64,000 bases of DNA from Pseudomonadota bacterium (GTDB lineage Bacteria; Myxococcota_A; UBA9042; GCA-2863065): assembly GCA_005776725.1 (NCBI GenBank), contig SXOO01000240.1, positions 23,044-87,043 on the forward strand, written 5' to 3'. The stretch's first letter is position 1. The number at the start of each line of letters is the position of its first letter. Below the pieces are notes generated by a model. It was not told the DNA's origin, did no database searches, and saw only the letters and a list, made by a program, of their open reading frames with translations. A program made the translations under genes and the position numbers. Shown piece by piece: positions 43,159 to 53,300 of the stretch.

Positions 43159-43179
43159 CGGACGCCGCTGGAGCGTCCG
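43159..43179 (+). terminator. Hairpin after the sigma-factor gene
   Basis: CGGACGC and GCGTCCG form a perfect 7-bp stem with a 7-nt loop starting at the first base after the sigma-factor stop codon. No T tract follows, so it may be a weak terminator or an mRNA 3' stabiliser before the next gene. Confidence 0.4.
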
Positions 43180-43209
43180 TAGGTCAACCGTCTCCGAAGG
43201 AGGCCCCTC

Positions 43210-44028
43210 GTGTCCGCCCGCCGCTCGCTCCTGCTCGTCCCGCTGTTCTCCGCCTGCGAGCTGCTCTCCTCCGCCGGAGGTGTGGCAGCGATCCCCGTCG
43301 CCCCCACGCTGGCTCTGGACGAGTCCGCCCTCGTCGCCGCGCCCACCGCACGCGAGATTGCGGCTTGGTATTGCCCGCAGATCCACGGCGACCCGATTAC
43401 GCGCGCGCTTTGCCAAAGCACGATCGGTCCCGTTCCCCCGCAGCATCGGATGCAGTTCCACTTCGAGCTGCGCTACCTCATCGACAACCCGAACGAGATC
43501 CCCATCCCCACCACCGAGATCCTAGCCGCGCTCGAGGTGTTCAAGGGGCGGGAGATCATGGAGTTGGGCGCCGTCTGTGCGGTGTTGTGCAACGAAGGTG
43601 ACACGGCGTGCACGGGCGCTCCGGGTGAGAACTCATGCAAGGCGGATGGCAACGAGATCACCTCCTTCGAGGACGTGCTCACGAAGTCGCTCCCGAACCT
43701 GCTCGTCCTCACCCTGGACGCGGCGATCAACGGCGACCTCGACAACCTCGCGAAGCGCCTCATCCCCGCTGGCGCCAAGAACTTCGAGGTGCGCGTACGC
43801 TTCTCTCTGGGGGTAGATGCCATGCTCGAGATCCTCGGGAAGACGGTGGATCAACTGGTTGATGACGCACTGTCCAACCGGCCGCTGGAGCTCGAGATCC
43901 CATACTCCGTGCGCGGCACCATCTGGTTCGACGTGCCGATCATCGGTCGCGTAGCGCTCGGCTACGGCGCGTTCGAGGATGTCTGGCGCGTTGGGGTCGA
44001 CGGGATCGTCGACGCAGCCTCCCCCTGA
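43210..44028 (+). CDS. Lipoprotein with LEA2/WHy-like domain
   Basis: A 272-aa lipoprotein. GTG 43210 follows AAGGAGG by 8 nt. The signal peptide ends FSAC (Cys16). The body contains FHFELRYLIDNPNEIPIPTTEILAALEVF, the signature of LEA14/water-stress-hypersensitive-response domains (a conserved NPN followed by a beta sandwich). A Cys-containing insert (CAVLCNEGDTACTGAPGENSC) separates it from a second beta part (NFEVRVRFSLGV...LELEIPYSVRGTIWFDVP). A periplasmic or envelope role is likely; function unproven. Confidence 0.75.
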   Translation: MSARRSLLLVPLFSACELLSSAGGVAAIPVAPTLALDESALVAAPTAREIAAWYCPQIHGDPITRALCQSTIGPVPPQHRMQFHFELRYLIDNPNEIPIPTTEILAALEVFKGREIMELGAVCAVLCNEGDTACTGAPGENSCKADGNEITSFEDVLTKSLPNLLVLTLDAAINGDLDNLAKRLIPAGAKNFEVRVRFSLGVDAMLEILGKTVDQLVDDALSNRPLELEIPYSVRGTIWFDVPIIGRVALGYGAFEDVWRVGVDGIVDAASP

Positions 44029-44088
44029 GCTAGGCAGAAACGAACGCCCGCGAGACAGGCGCGTCGAGTTGTGTCACCCTGTCCCGCC

Positions 44089-45330
44089 ATGGCGTCAGTT
44101 CTCGTCATCGACAGCACCCCAGCCCTGCGTGAGCCGGTCCTCGAGGCCCTTCGTCAGGCTGGACACACCGTCACCGCGTGCATCGATGGCGTAGACGGCT
44201 TCGAGCTAGCCTGCAAGCAGGCCTTCGACGTGATCGCGCTGGACTTGCTGACCACTCGGCTCCATGGGTTCGAGCTGATCCAGTCGTTGCGGCGCAACTA
44301 CTCCACGCTCCGAACACCGATCGTCGCCTTCACCGACAAGATCTACCCCTCGGATCAGCGCGAGGCCGCGGCACTCGGAGCCGACCGCGTGGTCGACCGG
44401 CTCCTCGGACCCGGGCCGATCGCGGCCGCGGTCACTGCGGAGGCCGAGTCCCTACGCGTCACGTTCTGGGGTGTGCGGGGCTCCATCGCGTCGCCGGGAC
44501 CCGATACGATGCGTTACGGTGGGAACACGCCGTGCGTCACCCTGACCCACAGCGGCCGCACGCTGATCCTAGATGCCGGCACCGGGATCCGCCGTCTCGG
44601 CTTGATCATGCAGGCCGAGGCCCGAGGCGCCGGGATCGAGGTCGATCTCCTCGTCACCCACACGCACTGGGATCACATCCAGGGCTTCCCGTTCTTCGTG
44701 CCTGCCTACTTGCCCAAGAACACAGTGCGCGTGTACGGCCCTCGGTCTCTCGCCAAGCCGCTCGACAAGGTGCTCCGCGGGCAGATGGACCCTGAGTACT
44801 TCCCGGTGGCGCTTGGGGACATGGCAGCGACGATCAGCATCCACGATGTCCGTGAGCAGGAGCTCGTCATCGGGCCGTTCACCGTGACGCACGCCTACAT
44901 GAACCACCCGAGCGTCACGCTCGGCTACCGCGTCACAGCGGGCGGCAAGACCGTCACCTACGCCACCGACACCGAGCCGTTCGGGGGGCTCCTGAGCGCC
45001 ACGGAGGGCGCCGCCCCTGACGACGCGCGTCGTAAGCTCGACGACCGGCTGCTCGTGCTCAGTCGCGACGCCGATCTCTGCATCTCCGACGCGCAGTACA
45101 CCGCCGCCGAGTACAAGTCGCGCGTCGGTTGGGGGCACAGCGCGGCCGATGACACCGTGACGCTGGCCGCCGAGGCTCGCGTAAAGCGCCTCGCGCTCTT
45201 CTCGCATGACCCCATGCAAGACGACGACTCCATCGACGCCAAAGTCGCCGCGGGGCGCGCTCAGGCAGACACGCTGGGCGGGGGCCTCGAGGTGTTTGCC
45301 GCCCGCGAAGGGCAGGTGGTCCGCCTCTGA
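44089..45330 (+). CDS. Receiver-domain / metallo-beta-lactamase fusion
   Basis: A 413-aa protein. Residues 1-115 form a CheY-like receiver: Asp8, the phospho-acceptor Asp52 in ALDLLTTRLHGFEL, and Thr82 in VAFTDK. The conserved Lys near the end (normally in a KP motif) is replaced (VVDR), and the usual first acidic pair is reduced to one Asp. Residues ~120-413 form a metallo-beta-lactamase-fold hydrolase with FWGVRGSIASPGPDTMRYGGNTPC and HTHWDHIQG, the metal-binding HxHxDH motif. Such MBL domains in signalling proteins may act as phosphodiesterases. ATG 44089 has no clear ribosome-binding site. It is followed at once by a large membrane-protein gene. Confidence 0.9.
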   Translation: MASVLVIDSTPALREPVLEALRQAGHTVTACIDGVDGFELACKQAFDVIALDLLTTRLHGFELIQSLRRNYSTLRTPIVAFTDKIYPSDQREAAALGADRVVDRLLGPGPIAAAVTAEAESLRVTFWGVRGSIASPGPDTMRYGGNTPCVTLTHSGRTLILDAGTGIRRLGLIMQAEARGAGIEVDLLVTHTHWDHIQGFPFFVPAYLPKNTVRVYGPRSLAKPLDKVLRGQMDPEYFPVALGDMAATISIHDVREQELVIGPFTVTHAYMNHPSVTLGYRVTAGGKTVTYATDTEPFGGLLSATEGAAPDDARRKLDDRLLVLSRDADLCISDAQYTAAEYKSRVGWGHSAADDTVTLAAEARVKRLALFSHDPMQDDDSIDAKVAAGRAQADTLGGGLEVFAAREGQVVRL

Positions 45331-45353
45331 GGCGCGGCCGCGCCCTCAGCCTC

Positions 45354-47180
45354 GTGGCAGCCCTGCTGCTGTCCTGCCTGACGCTCAGTACGCTCCTCGT
45401 CGCCTCTGTCGAGACCCGCCTCCTCGACCCTCGCTTCCTCCTCAGACACCTCCAATCCGCTGGTGTCTTCGAGCGCGTTGCCGCTGACGGTGTGCCCGAG
45501 GAGGCGAGGCGCCTCCTGCAAACCACCTACCCCGGGACGTCCGCCGAGGTCGCCGACGAGGTAGCCGTCTGGGCGGGGAGGCTCGCCACCGCCGAATGGC
45601 TCGCCCGTCGCGCGGAGCAGTTCCTCAAGGCCGCGCTCAGGTATCTCGGGGACGACCGCTCCTCGCTCTCGGTCGTCATCCCCCTCGCCGACCGCGTTGA
45701 GGCGGTGCAGGTGGTGCTCGCGGCGCGAATCGAGGAGAGCCCGCTCGCTGGCGTCGCTTACGAGCGCCTCATCTCGCTCGCCGCTGAGCGGTTCGCCAGC
45801 GTGCAGTCCGGGCTGCCGTTTGGTGTGACCACCGAGGCCGGCGTGTGGGAGCGTGCCCTTCGCATCGCCGTGACGCCCGAGTGGCTCGCCGGCACGCTGG
45901 ACGACGCCGTTCGCGCCGTCGGCTCCTGGCTCACTGGCCACGGGCCGCTCGAGATCCTCCTGCCGCTCGAAGGCCAGCGGGATCGCCTCGGTGAGGCGAT
46001 GGAGCTCGTGGTGGCCGAGAGCTCCATCGACGACTACTTCCGTGATCAGGTGGTCCGCCCGGCGCTGGTGGGGCAGCTCGAAGAGCAGACCGTGGTTCCG
46101 GAGACGGACCTGGTCTTTCGGCGTGAGGAGCTGGTGTCCACCCTCGAGACGCTCACGGACCTCGAGTGGGCGCAGGAGCAGCGCACGCTCGTGGTCGGCG
46201 TTCTCGTCGACTACCTCACGCGCCGTCGGGACGACGTCGCCATCACGCTCGATCTTAGCCCCCTGGCGACCCAGGCGGCCGAGCGCCTGACCCAGCTCGT
46301 CGAGGGGCGGGTCCGAGCGTGGCACCAGACCCGCCCCCGGTGCCGCTCGGGTCAGACAGCGCTCATGTTCGTGGGCGCGCTCTCCCCCGTGGCTTGCCGC
46401 CCGAGCGGCGCTCCCGTCGCCGCCCTCGAGTTCCTGGTCAGCGCTTACGTCCGGGACCAGGTGGCGAGCGCCGTCACGGAGAACATGCCGGTGTCCTGGA
46501 CCCTGGACGAACAGACACTTCGCGAGCATCTCTCTGGCGACGCATGGCAGCTGATCCTCCGGGCGCGCGATTGGATGAACGACGGCGTGCGCCTCGACCA
46601 GGCGACGTTGGGCCGCCTGCTCGAGGTGGGTGCCGTGGAGGATGGGGCGGCCCTGCTCGGTGCGGCCCGTCGCCTCGTGCGGGACGGGCTCCAGGTAGGC
46701 CTCGAAGCCCTCGGCGCTTCGTCCCAAGATGTGACGAAGCCTCTGGACCTGACGAGGACGGCGCTCGACCTCCTCGACCGGAGCCGTGGCCCCGTCGCGG
46801 CGCTCATTGTGCTCTGCATCCTCTTTGTCCTGGCGAACGCAGCCTGGTCAGTGAGGGCGCGTCTACGGCTGCTCGGCGTGGCGGTGTGCGCTGCGGCGGC
46901 CGGGAGCATGCTCCTCACGCGCCTCGCCGAGGACATCGCGGAGCCAGCCCTCGCTCGGCTCCTGCCGACCCCAGACGACGCGCCCGTGCTCGCCGCGGCG
47001 CTCTCCACCCTACCGCGAGCGGCGTCGTCGATGCTGGACGAGCTTGCGGACATCACGGCCACGGCGTCCCAGGGCGTCTTGGCGCTCGGCGTGCTGCTGA
47101 TCGGAGTGTCGACGCTGATGGGCAACGCGCGCGGCGTGAGGCGCGGGGCGAAGGCCGTCAGGCGGCTCAGCGGCAGCTGA
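45354..47180 (+). CDS. Large hypothetical membrane-anchored protein
   Basis: A 608-aa protein from GTG 45354. An N-terminal hydrophobic segment (LLLSCLTLSTLLVAS) could be a signal anchor. A CTG at 45327, overlapping the previous stop, would add a basic n-region and is a plausible alternative start. The central ~450 residues are helical, acidic and soluble. Two or three membrane helices follow near the C-terminus (IVLCILFVLANAAW, LLGVAVCAAAAGSMLL, GVLALGVLLIGVSTLM), then a basic tail. No family recognised. It sits directly after the receiver-MBL gene, probably the same transcript. Its last 14 bp overlap the convergent GT39-like gene. Confidence 0.75.
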   Translation: MAALLLSCLTLSTLLVASVETRLLDPRFLLRHLQSAGVFERVAADGVPEEARRLLQTTYPGTSAEVADEVAVWAGRLATAEWLARRAEQFLKAALRYLGDDRSSLSVVIPLADRVEAVQVVLAARIEESPLAGVAYERLISLAAERFASVQSGLPFGVTTEAGVWERALRIAVTPEWLAGTLDDAVRAVGSWLTGHGPLEILLPLEGQRDRLGEAMELVVAESSIDDYFRDQVVRPALVGQLEEQTVVPETDLVFRREELVSTLETLTDLEWAQEQRTLVVGVLVDYLTRRRDDVAITLDLSPLATQAAERLTQLVEGRVRAWHQTRPRCRSGQTALMFVGALSPVACRPSGAPVAALEFLVSAYVRDQVASAVTENMPVSWTLDEQTLREHLSGDAWQLILRARDWMNDGVRLDQATLGRLLEVGAVEDGAALLGAARRLVRDGLQVGLEALGASSQDVTKPLDLTRTALDLLDRSRGPVAALIVLCILFVLANAAWSVRARLRLLGVAVCAAAAGSMLLTRLAEDIAEPALARLLPTPDDAPVLAAALSTLPRAASSMLDELADITATASQGVLALGVLLIGVSTLMGNARGVRRGAKAVRRLSGS

Positions 47181-48603
47181 ACCGCGCCGCCCGGGCGAGC
47201 ACCAGCGCAACCTCCCCGGTGGCTGCGCATCGCGCCGCCAAGGCCCGCTCCAGGGCTGAGGGGCCGCTCGGATGCACCAATAGGAGCGTGAGCTCCGTGG
47301 GCGCGTCGGGGATGACCGTGCCGAGCGGAACCTCGGAGAGGTAATAGCTGACGTAGGGTGCCATCCCCGGCTCCGTCAGCAGCGCGCGCCCGGCTCGGTG
47401 GTCTGCGCGGGCCACATCGGCCAGCTCGCGGTACTGCTCCTTTCCCCTGTGCACGTGGACGCTCAGCGCCGTGAAGATCGCCAGCGCGCTGGTTCCAACA
47501 GCCGCGAGCCGAGGGACCTTCGCGGCGGTGACCGCGGCGGCCCCGACCAGCACCAGCAGCATCGTGATCGCGTACTTGGGCTGGAAGAAGGGCTCGGCGA
47601 CGAGGCTCACGAGCCCCGGGAGCACCACGAGGCACAGCGTGAAGGCGGCGGCGATGCGGCGGAGCGGCGCTCCGGTGGCGCGGACACCCAGCACGACCAG
47701 CGGGACTGTCAGGAGCAAGACGACGACCGAGTAGCCTGACCAATGCCAGAGCCAGCGAACCGGATCGGTCCAGGTGAGCGGCGCGATCCAGAAGCCCTCT
47801 TGGACGCGGCCGATCTGCGCCAGCTGAGTGGGCACCCACGGGGCGTAGAGGGCCAGCGCCGCAGCGCCGGCCGGCACCACCATCCACCGTCGTCGTGCGA
47901 GTAACAGGGCGCCGAGCGCCAGATCCACCAGGGCGCCGAAGACGTGGGTGTAGAGCAGTAGCGTCGCGAGCGCGGCCCAGACGGCGGGCCACGCGGCGCG
48001 GCGCGCGGCCGAGGCGGCCTCGCGTGCATCGGTGGGAGCGTCCATGCGCACGGTGACGTAAAGGAGCCCCGCGGAGAGCGACAGGAGCAGCGCGTACGCC
48101 CGCGCCTCCTGAGAGAACTCCACGGCATATGGGTGAACCGCCAGCAGCGCGGCCCCGAGCGCGGCGACACGTGGCCCTTCGAGGCGCCCCAAGGCGGCCC
48201 CGAAGAGGGGCACGGCGACCGCCCCCAGCAGCGCGGATAGGCTCCGGACCGCGATCTCGCCTTCGCCGAACCACGCGATCCACACGTGGAGCAACAGCGG
48301 CCACAGCGGCGGATGTACGTCCTCGGTGCCGAGGCTCTGCAGTACAGCGTCTAGCGGCGCGCGCGACTGCTTGACCGCCCAGATCTCGTCGAACCAGTAG
48401 GACTCGAAGCCAAGGCCAGCGAGGCGGACCAGGGCGGCCAACAACGTGAGGGCGAGAAGCCCGCGCCACGCGGACTGAGGACTCGAGGGCACTGCAGGGG
48501 ACGGAGCCCGCACCTGCGATGGAGGAGGCGGCTCGACTATGCGGCCGCGCCCCGGGAGCTCGGTGCCTTCCCCGCCCTGGGCCGAGAGAGGCACCCGTCC
48601 CAC
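47167..48603 (-). CDS. GT39/ArnT-like membrane glycosyltransferase
   Basis: A protein of up to 478 aa with about 10 membrane helices. After a Pro-rich N-terminal segment, the first helix is followed by GFESYWFDEIWAVKQSRAPL, the acidic loop of PMT/ArnT-superfamily enzymes. HPPLWPLLLHVWIAWFGEGEIAVRSLSALLG then matches the rest of the family's first periplasmic region. It should transfer a sugar from a polyprenyl-phosphate donor to an envelope acceptor. GTG 48603 follows directly after the TAA of the Bax-inhibitor-1 gene; the true start may lie further in, since the first ~45 residues are low complexity. Confidence 0.82.
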   Translation of the reverse strand: MGRVPLSAQGGEGTELPGRGRIVEPPPPSQVRAPSPAVPSSPQSAWRGLLALTLLAALVRLAGLGFESYWFDEIWAVKQSRAPLDAVLQSLGTEDVHPPLWPLLLHVWIAWFGEGEIAVRSLSALLGAVAVPLFGAALGRLEGPRVAALGAALLAVHPYAVEFSQEARAYALLLSLSAGLLYVTVRMDAPTDAREAASAARRAAWPAVWAALATLLLYTHVFGALVDLALGALLLARRRWMVVPAGAAALALYAPWVPTQLAQIGRVQEGFWIAPLTWTDPVRWLWHWSGYSVVVLLLTVPLVVLGVRATGAPLRRIAAAFTLCLVVLPGLVSLVAEPFFQPKYAITMLLVLVGAAAVTAAKVPRLAAVGTSALAIFTALSVHVHRGKEQYRELADVARADHRAGRALLTEPGMAPYVSYYLSEVPLGTVIPDAPTELTLLLVHPSGPSALERALAARCAATGEVALVLARAARFSCR

Positions 48604-49317
48604 TTAGTCGCGGCGGCCACCGGCAAGCATGAGGATGATCCGGAGGATGTTCATGAAGAGCATCGCGAAGCTCGAGAAGAGCTCGATGGCCGCCGCCATG
48701 TACTCGTTCTCGGGGTAGGTGCGCACGATCTTCTGCGTGTCGAACAGGATCCAGCCCGAGAACAGAAGGATCGCGAAGAACGAGATCGCCATAGCGAACA
48801 TCGACGACTGGACGAAGAGGCTGACCAGCGCCAGACCGAGCAGGGCAATGCTGCCTACCACGAGCATGCCCCTCATGAAGGACAGGTCTCGCTTGGTCGT
48901 GGCCGCGTAGAAGGACAGCCCACCGAACGCCACCGCGGTGATCCCGAAGGCCTGCACGATGTAGGTCATGGCGCTGCCGGTGAGCATCTGACCCATGATC
49001 ATCGCCACGAGGATCAACGAGCTCATCACCACGCCGGTGACGAGGCCGTAGAGGCCGAAGGCGATGGTGTTGGCGCCGCGGTCGTGCCGCACCTTCTGCG
49101 CGAAGAAGCCGGCGCCCATCCAGACGACCGCGAGCAGGATCGGACCGATGATGCCGTGCCGGAGCGACCACTCAGCGATGCCCGACTGAATGCCGAGCCA
49201 GCTGCCCACGGCCGACAGGACGACGCCGAACGTCATCCACAGGTAGACCTTCTTCAGGAAGTCGAGGCGCGTGGCGACGCTCGCTTGGGCGACGGGACGG
49301 GAGTACAAAGGCTGCAT
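48604..49317 (-). CDS. Bax inhibitor-1 / YccA family membrane protein
   Basis: A 237-aa protein with seven membrane helices of the BI-1 (UPF0005, TMBIM) family, whose characterised members are pH-sensitive calcium leak channels or modulators of membrane proteases. Family features are the N-terminal FLKKVYLWMTFGVVLSAVGSW, AFGITAVAFGGLSFYAATTKRDLS and the C-terminal ILFDTQKIVRTYP. ATG 49317 has CAGGAG 7 nt upstream; an in-frame start at 49353 is less well supported. It is divergent from murI and precedes a GT39-like gene. Confidence 0.92.
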   Translation of the reverse strand: MQPLYSRPVAQASVATRLDFLKKVYLWMTFGVVLSAVGSWLGIQSGIAEWSLRHGIIGPILLAVVWMGAGFFAQKVRHDRGANTIAFGLYGLVTGVVMSSLILVAMIMGQMLTGSAMTYIVQAFGITAVAFGGLSFYAATTKRDLSFMRGMLVVGSIALLGLALVSLFVQSSMFAMAISFFAILLFSGWILFDTQKIVRTYPENEYMAAAIELFSSFAMLFMNILRIILMLAGGRRD

Positions 49318-49458
49318 GGCGGCGCTCCTGGGGGCAAGGTTGGTTCCGGACACCCCGGAGGGTGGCCCTAACCGTGAACCGACGTAAGTTTAGGGTACGA
49401 ACAGCGAAGTGCCAAACACCCGGGGCATGAGGGGCGCCGGGCGACGACGGAGGTAGCG

Positions 49459-50268
49459 GTGCTGGGACGGGTAGGTGTGTTCGACTCTGGCCTGGGTGGC
49501 CTCACGGTGGCTCGCGAGCTCGCGAGCCGCTTCCCCGGGATCGACCTCCGATACCTCGGCGACACGGCGCGCCTCCCGTACGGGGCCAAGTCCGAAGACA
49601 CGATCACGCGGTACGCCGTCCGCTGTGTCCGACACCTCGTGGAGCAGGGCGTGGACGCCGTTGTGGTGGCGTGCAACACCGCCAGCGCCTGCGCGTTGCC
49701 AGCGCTCCGTGAGACGTGGCCCGCGCTGCCGGTCTGGGGCGTCGTGGAGCCGGGTGCCCGCGCGGCGGTGGCGGCCACCCGCACCGGGCGCATCGGCGTG
49801 ATCGGCACCGAGCGCACCGTCCTGTCCGAGAGCTACCCGCGCGCCATCCTCGCGCTCGCCCCCCGGGCGCAGGTCGCGGCGCTGGCGTGCCCTCTCCTGG
49901 TGCCGTTGGTCGAGGCGGGGTGGGTGGACCATCCGGTGACGCGCCTCACCGTGGAGACGTACCTCGGCGAGCTGTTCGCGCGGGCCCCCGAGCTCGACAC
50001 CCTCGTCTTGGGATGCACGCACTACCCGGTGCTGAAGGGAGTGATCGGCGAGGTGGCCGCGCGCCTTTGCGGCCGCCCACTGGCGCTCGTCGACAGCGCC
50101 GAGGCCATCACCGAGGCGCTGGCGCCGCAGATCGTCGAGAGCGACCGGGGCACCGGGCCTCGTCGCTTCGCCGTGACCGACATGCCCTCGAGCTTTGCCC
50201 GCGTCGCCGCCACGTTCTGGCCCGAGAGCTTGCCGGAGGTCTCGCACGTCGACCTCACGATGGACTGA
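49459..50268 (+). CDS. murI: Glutamate racemase
   Basis: A 269-aa racemase making D-glutamate for peptidoglycan. The DSGLGGLTV opening (Asp9), the first catalytic Cys72 in VACNTASA and the second Cys186 in LGCTHYP are all present, as are the YGAKS substrate loop and a normal family length. GTG 49459 follows GGAGG by five nt. It is divergent from the Bax-inhibitor-1 gene and convergent with the kinase-cyclase gene. murC and murD lie ~7 kb away on the other strand. Confidence 0.96.
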   Translation: MLGRVGVFDSGLGGLTVARELASRFPGIDLRYLGDTARLPYGAKSEDTITRYAVRCVRHLVEQGVDAVVVACNTASACALPALRETWPALPVWGVVEPGARAAVAATRTGRIGVIGTERTVLSESYPRAILALAPRAQVAALACPLLVPLVEAGWVDHPVTRLTVETYLGELFARAPELDTLVLGCTHYPVLKGVIGEVAARLCGRPLALVDSAEAITEALAPQIVESDRGTGPRRFAVTDMPSSFARVAATFWPESLPEVSHVDLTMD

Positions 50269-50300
50269 CCGCTCCGGGGGGCCGGAAGTTCGTTCGTGCG

Positions 50301-53300
50301 CTAACGCCCGAGGACGGCGTCCGCGAAGTACATCTCGAGCTCGCCCTTGCCCTTGGCCGCCACGAGGCCGCGGGGCGTACACGCGATCCGATCTCGGACG
50401 AGCTCCCAGGTCACGCGAGACAGGTTGACGCGGCCCGGCTGTCCGCTGCTCTCCATCCGAGCCGCCGTGTTCACGGCGTCACCCCAGACGTCGTACAGGA
50501 AGCGGCGTTTACCGATAACCCCAGCGACGAGCGGCCCGGTGTGCACGCCCACCCGGACCCGGAAGGGGATCGGCGCTCCGCCATCGGTGGGCTGCGCGAC
50601 CCACGCTGCCATCTCTAGCCCGGCGCACACCACGTCGAAGGCGTGGTCGGCGGTGGGGACCGGCAGACCGCCTACCGCCATGTAGGCGTCACCGATTGTC
50701 TTGAGCTTGGTGATCCGATGTCGGTCGACGATGTCGTCGTACGCGGCGAAGCACCGCTCGAGCTGAGCCACGAGCTCCTCGGGCGCCATACGAGCGGCGA
50801 GCTCGGTGAACCCCGCGAAGTCGGTGAAGAGCACGGTGGCCGATTCGACGCTCACCGGTGCCGCGCGCCCCGTCCGCTTCAGCTCGAGCGCGATCGCCTC
50901 CGGCAGGACGTTCATCAACAGCTTGTCCGCGCGCTCGCGCTCGCGTTCAGCCTCGAGCCGGGCCGCCAGCAGCTCGCTGGTCCGGTCGCGCACCTTGGCG
51001 TCGAGCTCTTCGTAGTGCACCGCGTTCTCGAAGGCGATCGCCGCTTGGGCCGCGAGGGCTTCGAGTGGCTCCACTCGCGCGGGGGGGAAGGCGTCCGCGA
51101 GCTCAGCGTGCTCGACCGTGAGCATCGCGGTGGTCTCTCCGCGCAGGGCGACTGGGATCACGAGCACGGAGAGCGGATTCCGGTCGCCGAGGCACCAGTC
51201 GTCAGCGTCTCCGCGCGGCCGCAGGCATATCAGCTGACTGGCCGCGGACTCGACGATCGGGCTCTGGCCCAGCTCGGAGTCCTCCGTGACCTCCACACCC
51301 TCGGTCCCAGTTCGTGCCACGAGCTCTCGTCGCAACCCCGCCGGCGTGACCCGGAACAGCGTGGCGTGCGTCGCCCCCGCCAGGATGAGCGCCGACTCGA
51401 GGAGCGCCGACGTGATCGTGGCCTTGTCGGTGCCTTGCGACACGCGACGCGCGGCAGACAGCAGGCCCTCGAGGTCCAGCGGGGAGTCGCTGGTGTCTAC
51501 CGTGAACGACTCCGTGTGGCGTAGCGCGGGGCCGGTTGGCAGCTCCCGCGGCGGGGCGCCCGCCGACCCGGGCTTACCGGGGAGAAGGAACCCCGCTCGA
51601 CCCGCCTGTCCGCGGCTCCAGGGGAGCCCGCTGTCGAGCGCCCTCAGTTGCGCGTCGAGCTGTTGGACGCGCGCCGCGGCGCCCCACTGCGCGTATCCCT
51701 CCCTCGCCTCACGGATGTGCAGCAGCGCCGCGACGAGGTGCCCACGCTCCTGACTCCTGGCACCCGCCCGATCGTGGGCCAATGCCAGCTCGTGCGGGTA
51801 GCCGTGCTCTGCGGCGGCCGAGATCGCGCGGTCCCATGCGCCGCAGGCCTTGTCCCAGCGACCGCTGGAGGCCTCGATCTCGGCCTCGACCAGCGCCACG
51901 CGATGCGAGAAGTTCATCGGACCGTAGTGTTGGGACTTCCGCAGGACGGCGAGCTTCTTCCGCGCTCTGCGCAGGTCCCCCTGAGCGGCGTGTGCGAGGG
52001 CGTCGAAGAACGTCCCCACGTGGTGCAGCGGCTGAGACCGCGCGTCGCGCTCCCAGGCGTCGATCGAGCGCATGGCGTGGGCCGCTGTGTCGAATCGCCC
52101 CGTGAAACAGGCCAACGCCGCGCGGGCCACGCCAAGGCAGTGCAGGTTGATCTTGTCGTTCGTCCGTCGGTGGTGCGCCTCCATCTCGAACTCGTCGTAC
52201 TCCGCGCCCACGAGCCTGGTCGGATCGGTGCTGAGCCCGAGCAGGTTCTCGACCAGCTGGTGGTGGAGCAAGGACGTGTGCAGCATCGTCTGCTGGCCCA
52301 GGGAGCGAATAGCCGCGATGAGCTGCGCGCCGCGCTCCTGGAGAGTGATCAGCGGCTCGCCCGTGTGCACGCCCAGGGCGGCCGACATGAACGCTGCGAA
52401 CGCCGCGAATTCGACGTCCCCACCCTCCCAGCAGGCACGGTGGATACGCGCTAGCTCGTCCCGGCAAAGGTGCCACCGCTCGAACCAGAAGCGAATGTGG
52501 GCGTTGTACAAGTGCAAGGAGCGATTTCGGAGCCGGCGATCAGACAGGCGGTCGTTGAGCCTCAACGCCGCCTTGCCGTAGCGAATCGCCTCATCCACTG
52601 CGCCCAGCGTGTTGAGCACGATGCCGTAGGTGATCATGGACGGCGGTGTCTCCGGGTACACGCCGTGAGCGATGCTCCCCCGTAGGAGCGAGAAGACCAT
52701 CACTGGATACAAGGGCTGGCGGCCGTACCACGCGGCTGCCAGCAGATTGTTGACCAGACGGGACCTCGCCAGCACGAGCGGGTCCGAGCACAGCGGGAGC
52801 TCCGCGATCTGCTCGGGCGTGAACCGCCGCAACGCGAACTTGGTGCGCAACAGTGCCATGACCACCTGGGGCTGGCCCGGGTGTAGTGGAATGTCGAGGC
52901 CGCTGGCGTTTACCGCGTTGATCCCCCTGTCGATGCAGGCGTCGAGCTCGTTGGCGGCCATCAGCGAGGAGGCCGCGATCTCCTCAGCGCGGAGGACGGT
53001 CAGCGGATCCGCGACCCGCCTGCGCAGCTCGGTGACGTGGCGCTCCATGGCCGCGAGGTCTGCGTTCAAGTACGCGGCCTCAGCTGCGCCGAGTGAGAGC
53101 TCGGACGCCAGCGCCGGCTCAGTGGCCCAGAGGGGGGATCCCCCCCACCGCAGCCCCGCCTCGAAAGCGCTGAGCGCCACGTCGAACGAGGCCGCGTTGA
53201 TCGCGCCGCGCCCTGCCTCGGCTGCGAGCCGGACGTACCCGAGGCGCTCCGGCGGCGTCCACCTCCCCGTCACACCAGCGCGCTCGGCGGCGACGGCGTG

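Noticed and set aside
46445..49171. A 908-codon minus-strand open frame
   Set aside because: It is a shadow frame crossing the large membrane-protein, GT39-like and Bax-inhibitor-1 genes, with an Arg/Ala/Pro-rich nonsense composition.
50273..50286. TCCGG-GGGG-CCGGA hairpin between murI and the kinase-cyclase gene
   Set aside because: The 5-bp stem without a T tract is too weak to call a terminator in such GC-rich DNA.
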